A stretch of 64,000 nt of DNA, taken from Acetobacter musti. GTDB lineage: Bacteria; Pseudomonadota; Alphaproteobacteria; Acetobacterales; Acetobacteraceae. Shown piece by piece: positions 1 to 8,977 of this stretch (the stretch's first letter is position 1; each line of letters begins with the position of its first letter). The DNA lies in NCBI RefSeq assembly GCF_011516835.1, contig NZ_WOTB01000009.1:1-64000 (forward strand), read 5' to 3'. The notes under the pieces are model-generated. The model searched no databases and was not told the DNA's origin. It saw nothing but the letters and a program-made list of their open reading frames with translations. The position numbers were made by a program, and so were the translations under genes.

Positions 1-55
1 GGCTTCTGAAAGGCCACATCAACAGGCCTTACAGAAGACCGCACACGATCACACG

Positions 56-1522
56 TCAATATGGGTCAGAAAACTCTTGCATAACGGACGGCAACCACAG
101 AAGAAATCCGCTGTTTATCGCGTTGCGGCGAAAAATCTGTTTGTCGAGTATCTGGCCCAGAACGCCTTCCGCCGCTGCCTGGAACTGCGGAATGGTGAAG
201 CGATCGGGCATCAGTTCCACGGGCAGGGCCAGAGACCGCAAGGGCCGCCGGAGATGGCCCATGGCGCTTGCGAGCCAGCGGCAGCACTCGGGTTTCAGTG
301 TTCCGGCGCCGGGGGTGTCGTTTCGGGACATGCTGTGTGGGGCCGGATCGTTCATGGTGAGGGCTTTTCTGGCGGGATCGTCTGCCGGCGGGTCGTTTCG
401 GCCTGAGTCATTTCCGGTGGTGGCATTTCCGGCGATGTCATTCGCTTCAGCGGTATTTCCGGTGCGGTCATTTCCGGCACGATCAGTTTTGAGCGGGGCG
501 TTTCCGGCGGGGTCGTTCCGGTCAGGATTGTTTCCGAACGGATCATCTCCGTCTGTGTCATTCCATTCAGGGTTGTTTCCGAGCGGGTCGTTTTCTTCAG
601 TATTTTGCTGGCCAGAGTCGTTTCTGATCGTACCGTTTCCGGCAGCGTCGTTCCGGCCGGGATCGTTCACGGTGGGGGCGTTTCTGGCAGGGTTATTTCT
701 GGCGGGGTCGACCGGCATCGGGGTGTTTACCGGCGGGTCGTCCTGCCCGGTCCGGGTGCTTCCGGGGGTCAGCAGTCCGGCTTCCTCGAGCGCGAGGTAT
801 CGTTCCAGGATGAGTTCGGGCCGCCATGTCCGGTGTTCGGGGGCGAAGAGGACGTTGAGGCGGCGACGCTGCAGGAGCTGTTCCGGTGTGAGGCCGGGCG
901 CGGTTTCGGAGGGGAAACATTTTTCGAGCAGGCGTTTCGCGAGGCTGGCGGCGCGTTCCGCGTCGGTTTCCGATCTGTGGTCTTCCCAGGGCATGATGTC
1001 GTAGCACGGGACCCAGCCGGGCTCGTCGGAACTCATGCGTGTTGTGACCAGGTAAGGGATTTCGATCAGGCGGGCGCCGTTTTCCATCTGTGTGACGCGG
1101 ACCGGGAGCTGTTCGGCGCTGGCTGCGGGAAACCGGCGCTTTCGCACGAGAAGCGCTTCCAGCGTGGCCTGAATCTGCCTGTCGGTGGGGTGGCCGCCGA
1201 TGGGGCCGCCCGCCCGACTGCCCGTGCGACTGCCCGCATGGCTGCCCATGTGACCGCTGGTGTAGCTGTCCGTGTGGCTGCCGGTGTGACTGTCCCTGGG
1301 GCGGCTGCTGTGGTCGCCGAGGTGATCATGAGTATAGCCGTCGGGCTGCGTCCGGGCAGGCCCGTCCGTTTTTCCGTCCGTCTGTCCGGTGGCGGGGTCG
1401 CCTTCCAGGGCTTCCAGTGCCGCGCTGGGCAGGCCGCCGCATGTATCTGTCATGACATGGGGTTCGCCCGCTCTGAGAGCAATCGGGACGGCAATGATGA
1501 TGATCCGGTCTCCCTCCCGCAT
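56..1522 (-). CDS. NadQ-like Nudix/winged-helix NAD regulator with two repeat insertions
   Basis: The conserved parts of this 488-residue protein fit, from my knowledge of the family, the alphaproteobacterial NadQ type of NAD-biosynthesis repressor. There is a Nudix-like first strand at residues 6-24 (RIIIIAVPIALRAGEPHVM), the core resumes at about 114-240 (DIMPWEDHRSETDAERA), and a C-terminal winged helix lies at about 415-475 (DRFTIPQFQAAAEGVLG, DKQIFRRNAI). Two tracts do not belong to that fold: about 40-113, rich in Gly/Ser/His/Thr, and about 250-405, an Asn/Asp/Pro/Gly array with an N roughly every five residues. Both are encoded by degenerate short tandem DNA repeats and stay in frame. 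The start is kept because the first strand follows at once. No NAD gene is in the window, so its targets cannot be inferred from context. Confidence 0.6.
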   Translation of the reverse strand: MREGDRIIIIAVPIALRAGEPHVMTDTCGGLPSAALEALEGDPATGQTDGKTDGPARTQPDGYTHDHLGDHSSRPRDSHTGSHTDSYTSGHMGSHAGSRTGSRAGGPIGGHPTDRQIQATLEALLVRKRRFPAASAEQLPVRVTQMENGARLIEIPYLVTTRMSSDEPGWVPCYDIMPWEDHRSETDAERAASLAKRLLEKCFPSETAPGLTPEQLLQRRRLNVLFAPEHRTWRPELILERYLALEEAGLLTPGSTRTGQDDPPVNTPMPVDPARNNPARNAPTVNDPGRNDAAGNGTIRNDSGQQNTEENDPLGNNPEWNDTDGDDPFGNNPDRNDPAGNAPLKTDRAGNDRTGNTAEANDIAGNATTGNDSGRNDPPADDPARKALTMNDPAPHSMSRNDTPGAGTLKPECCRWLASAMGHLRRPLRSLALPVELMPDRFTIPQFQAAAEGVLGQILDKQIFRRNAINSGFLLWLPSVMQEFSDPY

Positions 1523-1910
1523 TATGGACGGATCATCTCAACTGCGCCTTCGGACCACCTTATCTTGAGGCAACACTGCCTTGCGGGCGCGGCGCCTGAT
1601 GCCTGACGCCTTCGCTTGTCTCCCCTGTTCCGCCGGGGTGGCGACATTGTTTCATCCGGTACCCGACGGACCACGGTGCATCACCATCCGGGGTTCGCAT
1701 GCACACGGGAAAACATTGCGGCATAAGTGTGGCAGGACAAGCAGAACTGTCACCGGGACGCAATGGTCCGTAAGTCGGGGATGTCCCCGGATTTCGCCTC
1801 CGTGACAATTTCTGTCTTCACGAAACCTCCGGTAATAACAGGCTTTCTGGTTCCCGCGACACCATGTTAGTGGATGATGTGTCGCGTGCAGTCCTTACCG
1901 GAGAAACAGG
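1523..1910. other. Divergent intergenic region with an inverted repeat
   Basis: No gene is supported here. An 8-bp perfect inverted repeat (CGCGACAC at 1855-1862, GTGTCGCG at 1879-1886, 16-nt spacer) lies just upstream of the carbonic anhydrase gene and between two divergent genes. It could be an operator for either one; nothing else shows function. A Shine-Dalgarno (GGAG) stands about 8 nt before the ATG at 1911. Confidence 0.4.
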
Positions 1911-2600
1911 ATGGCGAATAAAAACGCTAAAGACAGTCTGATTGCCCTGCTGCGCGGCGTTGAGTATTTCAACACGCATGTATTTCCTGAGAAACAGGCT
2001 CTGTTCGAAGGGCTGGCTGAGAGCCAGGCGCCTGGCACCCTGTTCATCGCCTGCGCGGACAGCCGTGTCAGTCCGGGTCTGATCACGCAGACCGATCCGG
2101 GCAATCTGTTCATCCTGCGGAACATCGGCAATATCGTGCCGGCCTATGGCGAGATGCTGGGTGGTGTGTCTTCGGCGATCGAGTATGCGGTTCTCGCGCT
2201 CAAGGTCTCGAATATCATTGTCTGCGGCCATTCGAACTGCGGTGCGATGACGGCGCTGCTCGATCCGGACCCGACGAAGCTGGCGAAGATGCCGACGGTT
2301 CAGTCCTGGCTGCGCAATGCCGAAGCCGCGAAGGCCGTGATCGGCGCGCTGGCGAGCGAGGATGCCGGGCCGGCGTCGGTCAGGAGTCTGGCGGAGCAGA
2401 ATGTTCTGCTGCAGATCTCCCATCTGCGGACGCATCCTTCGGTGGCGGCGGCGCTTGCACGCCGGGAACTGATCCTGCAAGGCTGGTTTTATGATATCGG
2501 CACGGGTGAGGTTCTGGTTCTCGACGAGGAGAGCCGCAGGACGATCTCCATTGAGGACGCGATCACGCAGCTGGAGAAACAGCCGGCTCCGGTCGCCTGA
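1911..2600 (+). CDS. can: Beta-class carbonic anhydrase
   Basis: The enzyme interconverts CO2 and bicarbonate with zinc in the cytoplasm, supplying bicarbonate for carboxylations such as acetyl-CoA carboxylase. The 229-residue length is normal for the bacterial beta class. The zinc ligands are visible as Cys48 (in FIACADSRVSP), His107 and Cys110 (in VCGHSNCGAM), and Asp50/Arg52 form the usual catalytic pair. GNIVPAYG and SAIEYAV are further family signatures. No signal peptide is seen. The start has a well-placed Shine-Dalgarno. It is probably transcribed alone from the divergent region to its left, as the next gene starts about 60 nt downstream in atypical low-complexity sequence. Confidence 0.93.
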   Translation: MANKNAKDSLIALLRGVEYFNTHVFPEKQALFEGLAESQAPGTLFIACADSRVSPGLITQTDPGNLFILRNIGNIVPAYGEMLGGVSSAIEYAVLALKVSNIIVCGHSNCGAMTALLDPDPTKLAKMPTVQSWLRNAEAAKAVIGALASEDAGPASVRSLAEQNVLLQISHLRTHPSVAAALARRELILQGWFYDIGTGEVLVLDEESRRTISIEDAITQLEKQPAPVA

Positions 2601-2661
2601 AGCGACCGGCGGCGCGCCGGGGCGGGAAGGTCCGGTCCCGGTTTTTAATGCTCTGGTTTTT

Positions 2662-3741
2662 ATGACCCCGGTTTTCGGGTGTCAGATTTTCCTGGCGCTG
2701 TTTTTCGTCGTCCTGTTTTTCAGGGGGCGGGTTTTCGGGGCTGTGTCTTTCCGGGCTTTGTCTTGCCGGCTTTTATTTTTTCCGGGCCGGGCTTTCTCAG
2801 GTCGTGTTTTCCGGGGCTGTGTTTCCGGAGCTCATGGTTTCGGAAGGGGCGTTTGCGGAGGCCGGGCGGTTCTGGTGGCTGTGCTGCTGTCCGTTCCGGC
2901 CGGCGTTGTTTTTCCCGCGGGGGCTTCGGGGAGTGCGGTCGGGGCGCCTCTGAAGCTTGCGACGTGGAATATGGGCTGGCTGACGTCGCGACCAGCCGGA
3001 GATCCGGGGCTTCCGGACGGGATTTACCGGCGGAATGACGCCGATATCGAGCGGCTGGCGGCTTATGCCGATCGTCTCGATGCCGACATTATCGGATTTC
3101 AGGAGGTTGACGGTGCCGCGATTGCCGCGCGTGTTTTCCGGGCGCCGCGCTACCGGATCATCATGTCAGGCGATCATGTGACGCAGCAGACCGGTGTGGC
3201 CATCCGCGGGTCTCTGAGTGTCACCGTTCATCCGCCTGTGACGGCGCTGAACGTCTATCCGCCTTCGGCGCCGCATCCGCTTCGCAGCGGGCTCGACATC
3301 ACGGTGAGTGACGGGACGGCGTCCCTGCGGTTGCTGGTGATCCATCTGAAAACGGGCTGTTACGACAATCCGTGGACGGAGCGGCAGCATGCCTGTCCGA
3401 CGCTGAAAAGTCAGTTCGCGGTTCTTGACGACTGGGCGCTGGAACGGAGCGATTCAGGGGAGGCTTTTGCGATCCTGGGGGATTTCAATCGCCGGATGAC
3501 GCCGGGAGATCCGTTCTTTCTGTCTCTGACGCGGGATACGCCTCTTCTCCTGACGACGTCCGGGCGGGCCAGTCCGTGCTGGGGCGGTGAGTATTTCATC
3601 GACCATATTCTGCTGGGTGGTCCGGCGCGGGACTGGCTTACGGCGGGCAGTCTGCGTGTGATGACCTATCATGATCCGGGGATTACGCCGGCGCAGCTTT
3701 CGGATCACTGCCCGGTGTCGGTTCGTCTCGCCCTCCCCTGA
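2662..3741 (+). CDS. Endonuclease/exonuclease/phosphatase family protein, exported
   Basis: The C-terminal ~265 residues form a complete EEP domain (the DNase I/phosphodiesterase fold). Its motifs appear in order: LKLATWNMGW, IIGFQEVDG (metal-binding Glu), LLVIHLKTGC, FAILGDFNRRM (Asp, Asn), YFIDHILLGG and LSDHCPVSVRL (Asp-His). The substrate cannot be told. Before it lies a hydrophobic stretch (VLVAVLLSVPAGVVFPAGASG) that looks like a signal peptide, so the enzyme is probably exported. The start is uncertain: the first ATG after the previous gene is at 2662, but residues 1-75 come from T-rich TTTTCCGGG-type repeats and may not be real coding sequence. A start nearer 2840 would leave a normal signal peptide. 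Confidence 0.8.
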   Translation: MTPVFGCQIFLALFFVVLFFRGRVFGAVSFRALSCRLLFFPGRAFSGRVFRGCVSGAHGFGRGVCGGRAVLVAVLLSVPAGVVFPAGASGSAVGAPLKLATWNMGWLTSRPAGDPGLPDGIYRRNDADIERLAAYADRLDADIIGFQEVDGAAIAARVFRAPRYRIIMSGDHVTQQTGVAIRGSLSVTVHPPVTALNVYPPSAPHPLRSGLDITVSDGTASLRLLVIHLKTGCYDNPWTERQHACPTLKSQFAVLDDWALERSDSGEAFAILGDFNRRMTPGDPFFLSLTRDTPLLLTTSGRASPCWGGEYFIDHILLGGPARDWLTAGSLRVMTYHDPGITPAQLSDHCPVSVRLALP

Positions 3742-3785
3742 CTTTCTCCTCAGCGGATGGATTTCGCGTTTATGCATTCCGGAGC

Positions 3786-3880
3786 CGGAAGGGGTCGGGA
3801 CCCCTCACCCGTTTATGGCTTAACAAACCGGGATCAAAGGGACCGCGTCCCTTTGCGGGGTTCGGGGCAGAGCCCCGAAA
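3786..3880. repeat. R1 hairpin repeat, copy 1
   Basis: Three hairpins follow each other: AGGGGTC/GACCCCT (3790-3805), AAAGGGAC/GTCCCTTT (3836-3854) and TTCGGGGC/GCCCCGAA (3861-3879). The same series recurs at about 41.3, 47.6 and 63.3 kb. This copy lies between convergent genes (EEP on the plus strand, transglutaminase on the minus strand), so a two-way transcription terminator is the likely role. Confidence 0.75.
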
Positions 3881-3888
3881 ACCCACCC

Positions 3889-3916
3889 AATCCGCAATCC
3901 GCAATCCGCAATCCGC
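3889..3916. repeat. Heptanucleotide tandem repeat (AATCCGC)x4
   Basis: Four perfect head-to-tail copies of AATCCGC lie between the R1 repeat and the 3' end of the transglutaminase gene. It is noncoding, and its copy number would be expected to vary between strains. Confidence 0.9.
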
Positions 3917-3935
3917 AAAACAAATAAACGCTTCG

Positions 3936-4871
3936 TTACGTTATGATATCCGGTTCCGGACAGGGCGGGACGGCTCCGAGGGCCTGCAGCGCCGGGTCGC
4001 GGTCCCATTCATCGGCGGGAACGAGGTCGACTCCGACGCGGAGCGTATCGCCGCCGCCGCCGAGGATCAGGCCGCGGACCGGGCTGATATCCGCGTAATC
4101 GCGGCCCCAGCCCAGCACGACGTGTTCGTCGCGGACCACAATACCGTTGGTGGGGTCGAGGCCGATCCAGCCATATTCCGGGCCGAGCCAGGCGCCGACC
4201 CAGGCGTGGGACACGTCGGCGCCGAGGCGTCTTTTCTGGCCGGGTGGCGGCCGGGTCCGGATATAACCGGAGGTGTAGCGGGCCGGGAGGCCGAGCCAGC
4301 GCAGGCCGCTGAGCATCAGATGGGTGAAATCCTGGCAGACACCTTCTTTCCGCGCGAGGGTGTCGGCGACTGTCGTGCGCAGGGAGCTGACGCCGGAGCG
4401 GAAGCGGAATTCGCTGAACACCCGGCGGTTGAGGTCGAGCAGTCCTTCGAGCACGGTCCGGCCGGGCGGGAAGGACTGCGCCGCATAGGCGCCGACGGCG
4501 GGCGATGTGGCGCACATCACGCCGTCAAACAGGTATTGCGAGGCGTCGGGGTCCTGCGCGGCCAGGATGGCGGTGTCTTCCCAGGACGGGGTTGCTTCCG
4601 GCGGGGGCAGCGGATCGAACAGGACCTCCACCTCTGACGTGGAGACGATATCGAACCTGTCGTGGGGGGCCTCATGAAACAGCCAGAAAATCCGGTTTCC
4701 GAAATGATCGGTGCCCTCGCGGCGGCGCACGGGCAGCGGGTCGCAGTCGAGGCGGGTCCAGAGCACACGCTGGCCGGGAAAGTCGCGGGGCGTTACGTGC
4801 AGGACATGCGAGGCCAGTTCGACGGGACGGCCATAGGTGTACGATGTCGCGTGACGGACGCGGTAGATCAT
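3936..4871 (-). CDS. Transglutaminase-like cysteine peptidase family protein
   Basis: This 311-residue protein has the bacterial transglutaminase N-terminal beta domain (MIYRVRHATSYTYGRPV) followed by a transglutaminase core. The catalytic triad is visible as Cys179 (EGVCQDFTH), His222 (DVSHAWVGAW) and Asp239 (GLDPTNG). Members hydrolyse or transfer amide bonds. No signal peptide is seen. Its start overlaps the stop of the ATP-grasp/alpha-E gene by four bases, so the two are translationally coupled. In published comparative genomics this trio forms a conserved cluster predicted to make or process peptide tags. The partner substrate is unknown. Confidence 0.9.
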   Translation of the reverse strand: MIYRVRHATSYTYGRPVELASHVLHVTPRDFPGQRVLWTRLDCDPLPVRRREGTDHFGNRIFWLFHEAPHDRFDIVSTSEVEVLFDPLPPPEATPSWEDTAILAAQDPDASQYLFDGVMCATSPAVGAYAAQSFPPGRTVLEGLLDLNRRVFSEFRFRSGVSSLRTTVADTLARKEGVCQDFTHLMLSGLRWLGLPARYTSGYIRTRPPPGQKRRLGADVSHAWVGAWLGPEYGWIGLDPTNGIVVRDEHVVLGWGRDYADISPVRGLILGGGGDTLRVGVDLVPADEWDRDPALQALGAVPPCPEPDIIT

Positions 4872-7603
4872 GTTGCGGCCTCGTCCAGCGTTCCGTCTTC
4901 ACCGATGCCGACGAGGCGTGGCGAGTTCAGCACCGAGAAGTAGCAGCGTCCGATTGCGCCGGAGAGCTGCATGACGGAGGCCTGAGCCTGACGCAGCGCC
5001 TCGGGGAGCACGGCGGCGGCGCGGTCCTGGTCGGGCTCTTTCATGACCGACGCGACGAGGCAGGACAGCATGTCCAGCACGTCGCCGGCGGAGGCGGCCA
5101 GTTCGGCGGAGGCGGCGCGCTGCGCGGCGGGGGCGGTGCTTTCGTCCTCGGAGGCGAGTTCCAGGAGGGAATCGCGCAGGGTGGCGAGCTGGAAGCCGGC
5201 GCCGCGGGGGTTGTCGTCATCAAGCAGGAGCAGATCGAGCACGGGTGCGGGCTGGACGACGCTGAAATAGCGGGAGCGATAGGTGATCACGCTGTCGCAG
5301 AGTTCGAGCATGAGGCGGAGCGCGGCTTCCATCCGGCCGCGCTGGTGCATGTCGGGCTGCTCCAGGATGCCGGCGCAGCTCAGCAGGACCGTCGATGACC
5401 GTTCGATGCGGCGTCCGATGTCCATGAACTGCCGGCCGCCCGAGCGGACCATGTTTTCCGAGGCCAGTCCGGACAGGGTGGCGCCGTAGGAGAGCAGGCG
5501 GCGGGTCATGCCGGTCAGGAAATCGCGTATCCGGGCGGGGTCGCCGCGCGTGGAGCGGGATTCCATTTCACGCAGGATGGCGTGGGCCTGATGGGTGATG
5601 AAATCGCGCATTTCGCGGGTCAGGCGGTCGGTGAGTTCGGGCACGAGCCGCATGATCTTGCGCAGGAGGCGGGCGAACAGGCCGTCGGTGCTGGCGACGG
5701 AGGCCAGTTCACGGATCATGCCGGACACGGTGTAGCCGGAGAAGGCCGCCTCGCTGGTGACGCCGGCGACGCGCATCTGGCGCATCAGGACATCGAGATC
5801 GGCGCGCTCGCGCGGCGACGGATCGGGGCCTGAGAGGTGGGCGAGGACGACGTGCAGCAGTCTGGCGGCGCCTTCGAGCTGTTCGAGATACCGTCCAAGC
5901 CAGAAGAAATCGTCCGCGGCGCGGCTTGGCAGGTCGCCCTGAGCCCGGCGAATCGGCAGCGGAGGGGCGTGCATGACGGGATGCTCACGTGGCGCGAAAC
6001 GCTCGTCGGCGGTGACCCAGACGTCTTTTGTCACCTGGAGGCCCGCGATCGGTTCGATGGTGACGGCTTCACCTTCCGCAAGGACGCGGGCCATTCCGCC
6101 GGGAAGCACGGCCCAGTCCGTGCCGTCGAAAGCCGCGAAGAGGCGCAGCACGACCGGCCTGGGGACGATCCCTTTTTCACCGACGGTGGGGGCGACGGAG
6201 CTGTTCGGTTCGCGGCAGGCAACGAAGCGCCAGGGGGCGGCGCGGACCGTCGCTTCGAGCGCCCGGCGTGCGGCGGCGTCCAGGGTCGCCAGCCGGTGCA
6301 CGGGTTTGCCCAGACCGAGCGCCGGGGCGATCACCCAGCCGGAGCCGGGCGGGACGGGCGCCGGGTCTGTTTCTGTTCCGGCTGCCTCCTGCCGGGGCTG
6401 TTCCGGTTGTGGTTGTTCCGGTTGCGGGCATTCTGTCTGTGGTGGTTCCGGCTCTGGCGGGAAGAGGGTTTCGTCGAGGAACCGGCTTCCGAATTCGTCA
6501 CCGAGCCAGATCGTCCCGACATTGCCGAGCAGCGGCTCTTCTCCGAGCAGGTGACGGGAGAGCGGTTCCAGAAACGGCGTGAGTCCGGGGGCTTCGACGA
6601 AGCCGACTCTGGGGTCGTTCATCAGCCGGACCGCGCCGCCGCGCGCCGCGTCCAGCAGGCCGGCGATACCGGCGGTGCCCTGCCCTTCGAGTTCCAGCGG
6701 ATCGACGGTATCGGCGTTCTGCCGGATCAGGAGGACGCCGACGCGACGCAGGCCGCGCACGGTCTTGAGCCAGAGCGCCCCTTCCCTGACGGTGAGGTCC
6801 CCGGCTTCGGCGAGGGCGCAGCCGAGTTCGCGGGCGAGGATGACGTGCTCGCCCCAGTGCGGGCCAGTCGGGCCAGGTGTGAGCAGGGCCTGACCGGGGC
6901 TGGAGGTTCCGGTCAGACCGTCGTCCTGGAGCGATTCCTGCCACAGATCGAGGAAGGGCGTCAGGCGGCGCAGGTCCTGGCCGGCGAAAAATTCCGGCAG
7001 GATGCGCGTCATCTGGCGGCGGTTTTCGAGCGCGAGGCCGGCGCCGTTGGCGCGGGCGGCCCGGTCGGCCAGCACCTGCCACTGTCCGTCCGCACCTCTG
7101 ACGAGATCGACCGCGTAGAAAGAGAAAAACCGGTCGGGCAGCGGGGAGTCGCCGTCGGGGGTGCCGCCGCGGAGAAAGCCGTGATTGGCCCAGACGAGAG
7201 CGGGGGGCAGCAGGCATTCGGTCAGGACGGTGCGGTCGCCGTAGACGTCCTGGAGCAGGGCTTCGAGGAGGCGGACGCGCTGGATCACGCCGGCTTCGAG
7301 GGCGGCGAATTCGCTGGCGGGGAGAATCAGCGGGATGGGGTCGCAGAGGACGCCGTGTGTTTCGCCGGCGTCGGGCGACGGGGCGGCGGATGGAGAGGTG
7401 GCGGAAGAAGTGACAGGGGGACGACCGGGTTCCGCCGGCACGGGCATTCCGGTCTGATCCGACAGAGCGAGGGCGATATGCTGGCCGCGGGCGACCAGTT
7501 CCCGGTGGCCGATATCCGAGATGACGCCGAGCAGCCGCCGCCAGTGGGGGCGCACGCCTCCGTGGCCATCGACCATTTCATCAATCGGTATCGTGCCTGT
7601 CAT
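4868..7603 (-). CDS. Circularly permuted ATP-grasp fused to alpha-E domain
   Basis: The protein has 911 residues. Residues ~30-540 match the circularly permuted ATP-grasp family (DUF404/407 type: DRTVLTECLLPPALVWANHG, RFFSFYAVDLVRGADGQW, VLADRAARANGAGLALENRR). Residues ~560-905 match the helical alpha-E (DUF403) domain (AADDFFWLGRYLEQLEGAARL, shown only in part here as DFFWLGRYLEQ). The two are often separate genes; here they are one chain. A Pro/Glu/Gln-rich stretch at about 391-421 interrupts the ATP-grasp part. ATP-grasp enzymes form amide bonds by way of acyl-phosphates. With the transglutaminases around it, a peptide-ligating role is predicted in the literature but, as far as I know, not proven biochemically. 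It overlaps the next gene by ATGA. Confidence 0.88.
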   Translation of the reverse strand: MTGTIPIDEMVDGHGGVRPHWRRLLGVISDIGHRELVARGQHIALALSDQTGMPVPAEPGRPPVTSSATSPSAAPSPDAGETHGVLCDPIPLILPASEFAALEAGVIQRVRLLEALLQDVYGDRTVLTECLLPPALVWANHGFLRGGTPDGDSPLPDRFFSFYAVDLVRGADGQWQVLADRAARANGAGLALENRRQMTRILPEFFAGQDLRRLTPFLDLWQESLQDDGLTGTSSPGQALLTPGPTGPHWGEHVILARELGCALAEAGDLTVREGALWLKTVRGLRRVGVLLIRQNADTVDPLELEGQGTAGIAGLLDAARGGAVRLMNDPRVGFVEAPGLTPFLEPLSRHLLGEEPLLGNVGTIWLGDEFGSRFLDETLFPPEPEPPQTECPQPEQPQPEQPRQEAAGTETDPAPVPPGSGWVIAPALGLGKPVHRLATLDAAARRALEATVRAAPWRFVACREPNSSVAPTVGEKGIVPRPVVLRLFAAFDGTDWAVLPGGMARVLAEGEAVTIEPIAGLQVTKDVWVTADERFAPREHPVMHAPPLPIRRAQGDLPSRAADDFFWLGRYLEQLEGAARLLHVVLAHLSGPDPSPRERADLDVLMRQMRVAGVTSEAAFSGYTVSGMIRELASVASTDGLFARLLRKIMRLVPELTDRLTREMRDFITHQAHAILREMESRSTRGDPARIRDFLTGMTRRLLSYGATLSGLASENMVRSGGRQFMDIGRRIERSSTVLLSCAGILEQPDMHQRGRMEAALRLMLELCDSVITYRSRYFSVVQPAPVLDLLLLDDDNPRGAGFQLATLRDSLLELASEDESTAPAAQRAASAELAASAGDVLDMLSCLVASVMKEPDQDRAAAVLPEALRQAQASVMQLSGAIGRCYFSVLNSPRLVGIGEDGTLDEAAT

Positions 7604-7822
7604 GCCTGCCGTTCTAGGGGGTTGCCGCTGGCGAGCGCAATCCTGACTTAGCGCTCAGCTTTCCGAAACTGTCCGGGAAACAGGAGTTTATCTGTCTCCC
7701 GGATGGTTTGCAGCTCCGGACGGCCTGCGCCGGGATGGCTGGTCCTCTGGATGACGGGCTGTGGGATGACGGCCCGTTCTGGCGGCGGGTCGCCGGGATG
7801 GCGGGAGCCTGCGCCGGCCGGG

Positions 7823-8977
7823 TTATGACAGCGGCAGGTGATGGACCAGTCTGTGAATGAAATGCAGCTTGTTCGCGATCGCCGGTGTGATGATGAAGGG
7901 GTAGAGATCGGGCTGGCCCATCGAGCGGTTGAGGGAATTGACGGCGAGGGTCAGGGGCAGCCAGGCCTGGATGATCTGGTCGAAGGAGCCGGCTTCGTAA
8001 GGGTCGAATTCGAAATGCAGCGTGAGGCTGTCATCGCGGACGACTGAGGGGTCCACGGCGATGCCGTAGGAGACGGCGGTTTCCAGCGTATCGACGATGT
8101 GGAGGTAATGCGCCCAGGTTTCGGCGAAGTCTTCCCAGGCGTGGGTGGTGGCGTAGGCGCTGACGTAGCTGTCCTGCCAGCCGGCGGGCGGGCCGTTCTC
8201 GTAATGGGTCTGAAGGGCGGCGCCGTAATCCTGAGTGTCGTCGCCGAAGACGGCGCGGCAGGCCTCCGCGTTTCCGGCGTCCCGGACCAGGACGTTCCAG
8301 TAATAATGGCCGACCTCGTGCCGGAAGTGGCCGAGCAGGGTGCGGTAATGCTCGCCCATTTCGACGCGCATTTTTTCGCGCTCGACGTCATCGGCTTCGC
8401 GCAGGGCGATGGTGATGACGCCTTCGTCGTGGCCGGTCATGACTTTCTGCGAAGGATCGCCGTCGGGCGGGTCGTCGGGGAAATTGAAGACGAGGCCGCC
8501 CTGCGGATCTTCGGCGCGGGTTTTCAGGGGGAGTTTCAGGCGGAGCAGGCTGTAGAACAGGCGGTGCTTGGCCTGTTCTAGCTTTGCCCAGCGTTCCTGA
8601 TTGCCCTCTTTCGCGAGGTCCGGGATGACGTGGTTGTGGCGGCAGGCGATGCAGAACGTGCCTGTGGAGCTGTTCTCCGGGGAACTGTTGTCCGGGGAGC
8701 CGGTCCCGGAGGAGCCTTCCGGCAGGAGCCAGTTGCAGACGTTGTGGCCGGCATTGGCGCAGAAGAATCGCGGCGGGCCGCCTTCCCTGCCGGCCACGGG
8801 GAGCCAGTCTCCGGCGGCGGGGCCGCTGGCGGGGGCGGCCGGGTCGTCGCCTCCGGGATCGAGGGCCAGCATATTGACGCTCTCGCTGCAGAAACCAAGA
8901 CGTCTGGAGCATTGCCCGCAAAACGTATTCTCGAAGAAGACGATCTGTCTGCATTCCTGACAGACGAAGAGTTTCAT
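7823..8977 (-). CDS. Zinc-ribbon protein with HEVGH metallopeptidase domain
   Basis: The 384-residue protein starts with a zinc ribbon (Cys6, Cys9, Cys20, Cys23 in FVCQECRQ and FCGQCSRR). A second Cys/His cluster follows (FFCANAGHNVCNW, FCIACRHNH). The C-terminal half carries a gluzincin-like site HEVGH at residues 220-224 (FRHEVGHYYWNVL), matching the putative zinc-binding metallopeptidase family (Peptidase_Mx type). No signal peptide is seen. It lies between the ATP-grasp/alpha-E gene and the DUF2126 transglutaminase gene, on the same strand with gaps of about 220 and 270 bp. A protease or peptidase role in the same system is likely; its target is unknown. A Pro/Gly/Ser/Asn-rich loop at about 95-115 is of low complexity. 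Confidence 0.85.
   Translation of the reverse strand: MKLFVCQECRQIVFFENTFCGQCSRRLGFCSESVNMLALDPGGDDPAAPASGPAAGDWLPVAGREGGPPRFFCANAGHNVCNWLLPEGSSGTGSPDNSSPENSSTGTFCIACRHNHVIPDLAKEGNQERWAKLEQAKHRLFYSLLRLKLPLKTRAEDPQGGLVFNFPDDPPDGDPSQKVMTGHDEGVITIALREADDVEREKMRVEMGEHYRTLLGHFRHEVGHYYWNVLVRDAGNAEACRAVFGDDTQDYGAALQTHYENGPPAGWQDSYVSAYATTHAWEDFAETWAHYLHIVDTLETAVSYGIAVDPSVVRDDSLTLHFEFDPYEAGSFDQIIQAWLPLTLAVNSLNRSMGQPDLYPFIITPAIANKLHFIHRLVHHLPLS

Noticed and set aside
123..1606. Long plus-strand frames opposite the NadQ-like gene
   Set aside because: Repetitive FPxGSFxS-type products are the reverse reading of the repeat tracts; the minus-strand frame has conserved domains at both ends.
1560..1808. Small frames in the region before carbonic anhydrase
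   Set aside because: No Shine-Dalgarno, no family sequence, and low-complexity composition.
3786..3916. Short regular repeats as a CRISPR array
   Set aside because: The units are adjacent hairpins and a heptamer without spacers, and no cas gene is present.
5837..7651. A 604-codon plus-strand frame, with a similar 577-codon frame at 10960-12693
   Set aside because: They mirror the ATP-grasp/alpha-E and DUF2126 genes, which have clear family motifs; the plus-strand products have none.
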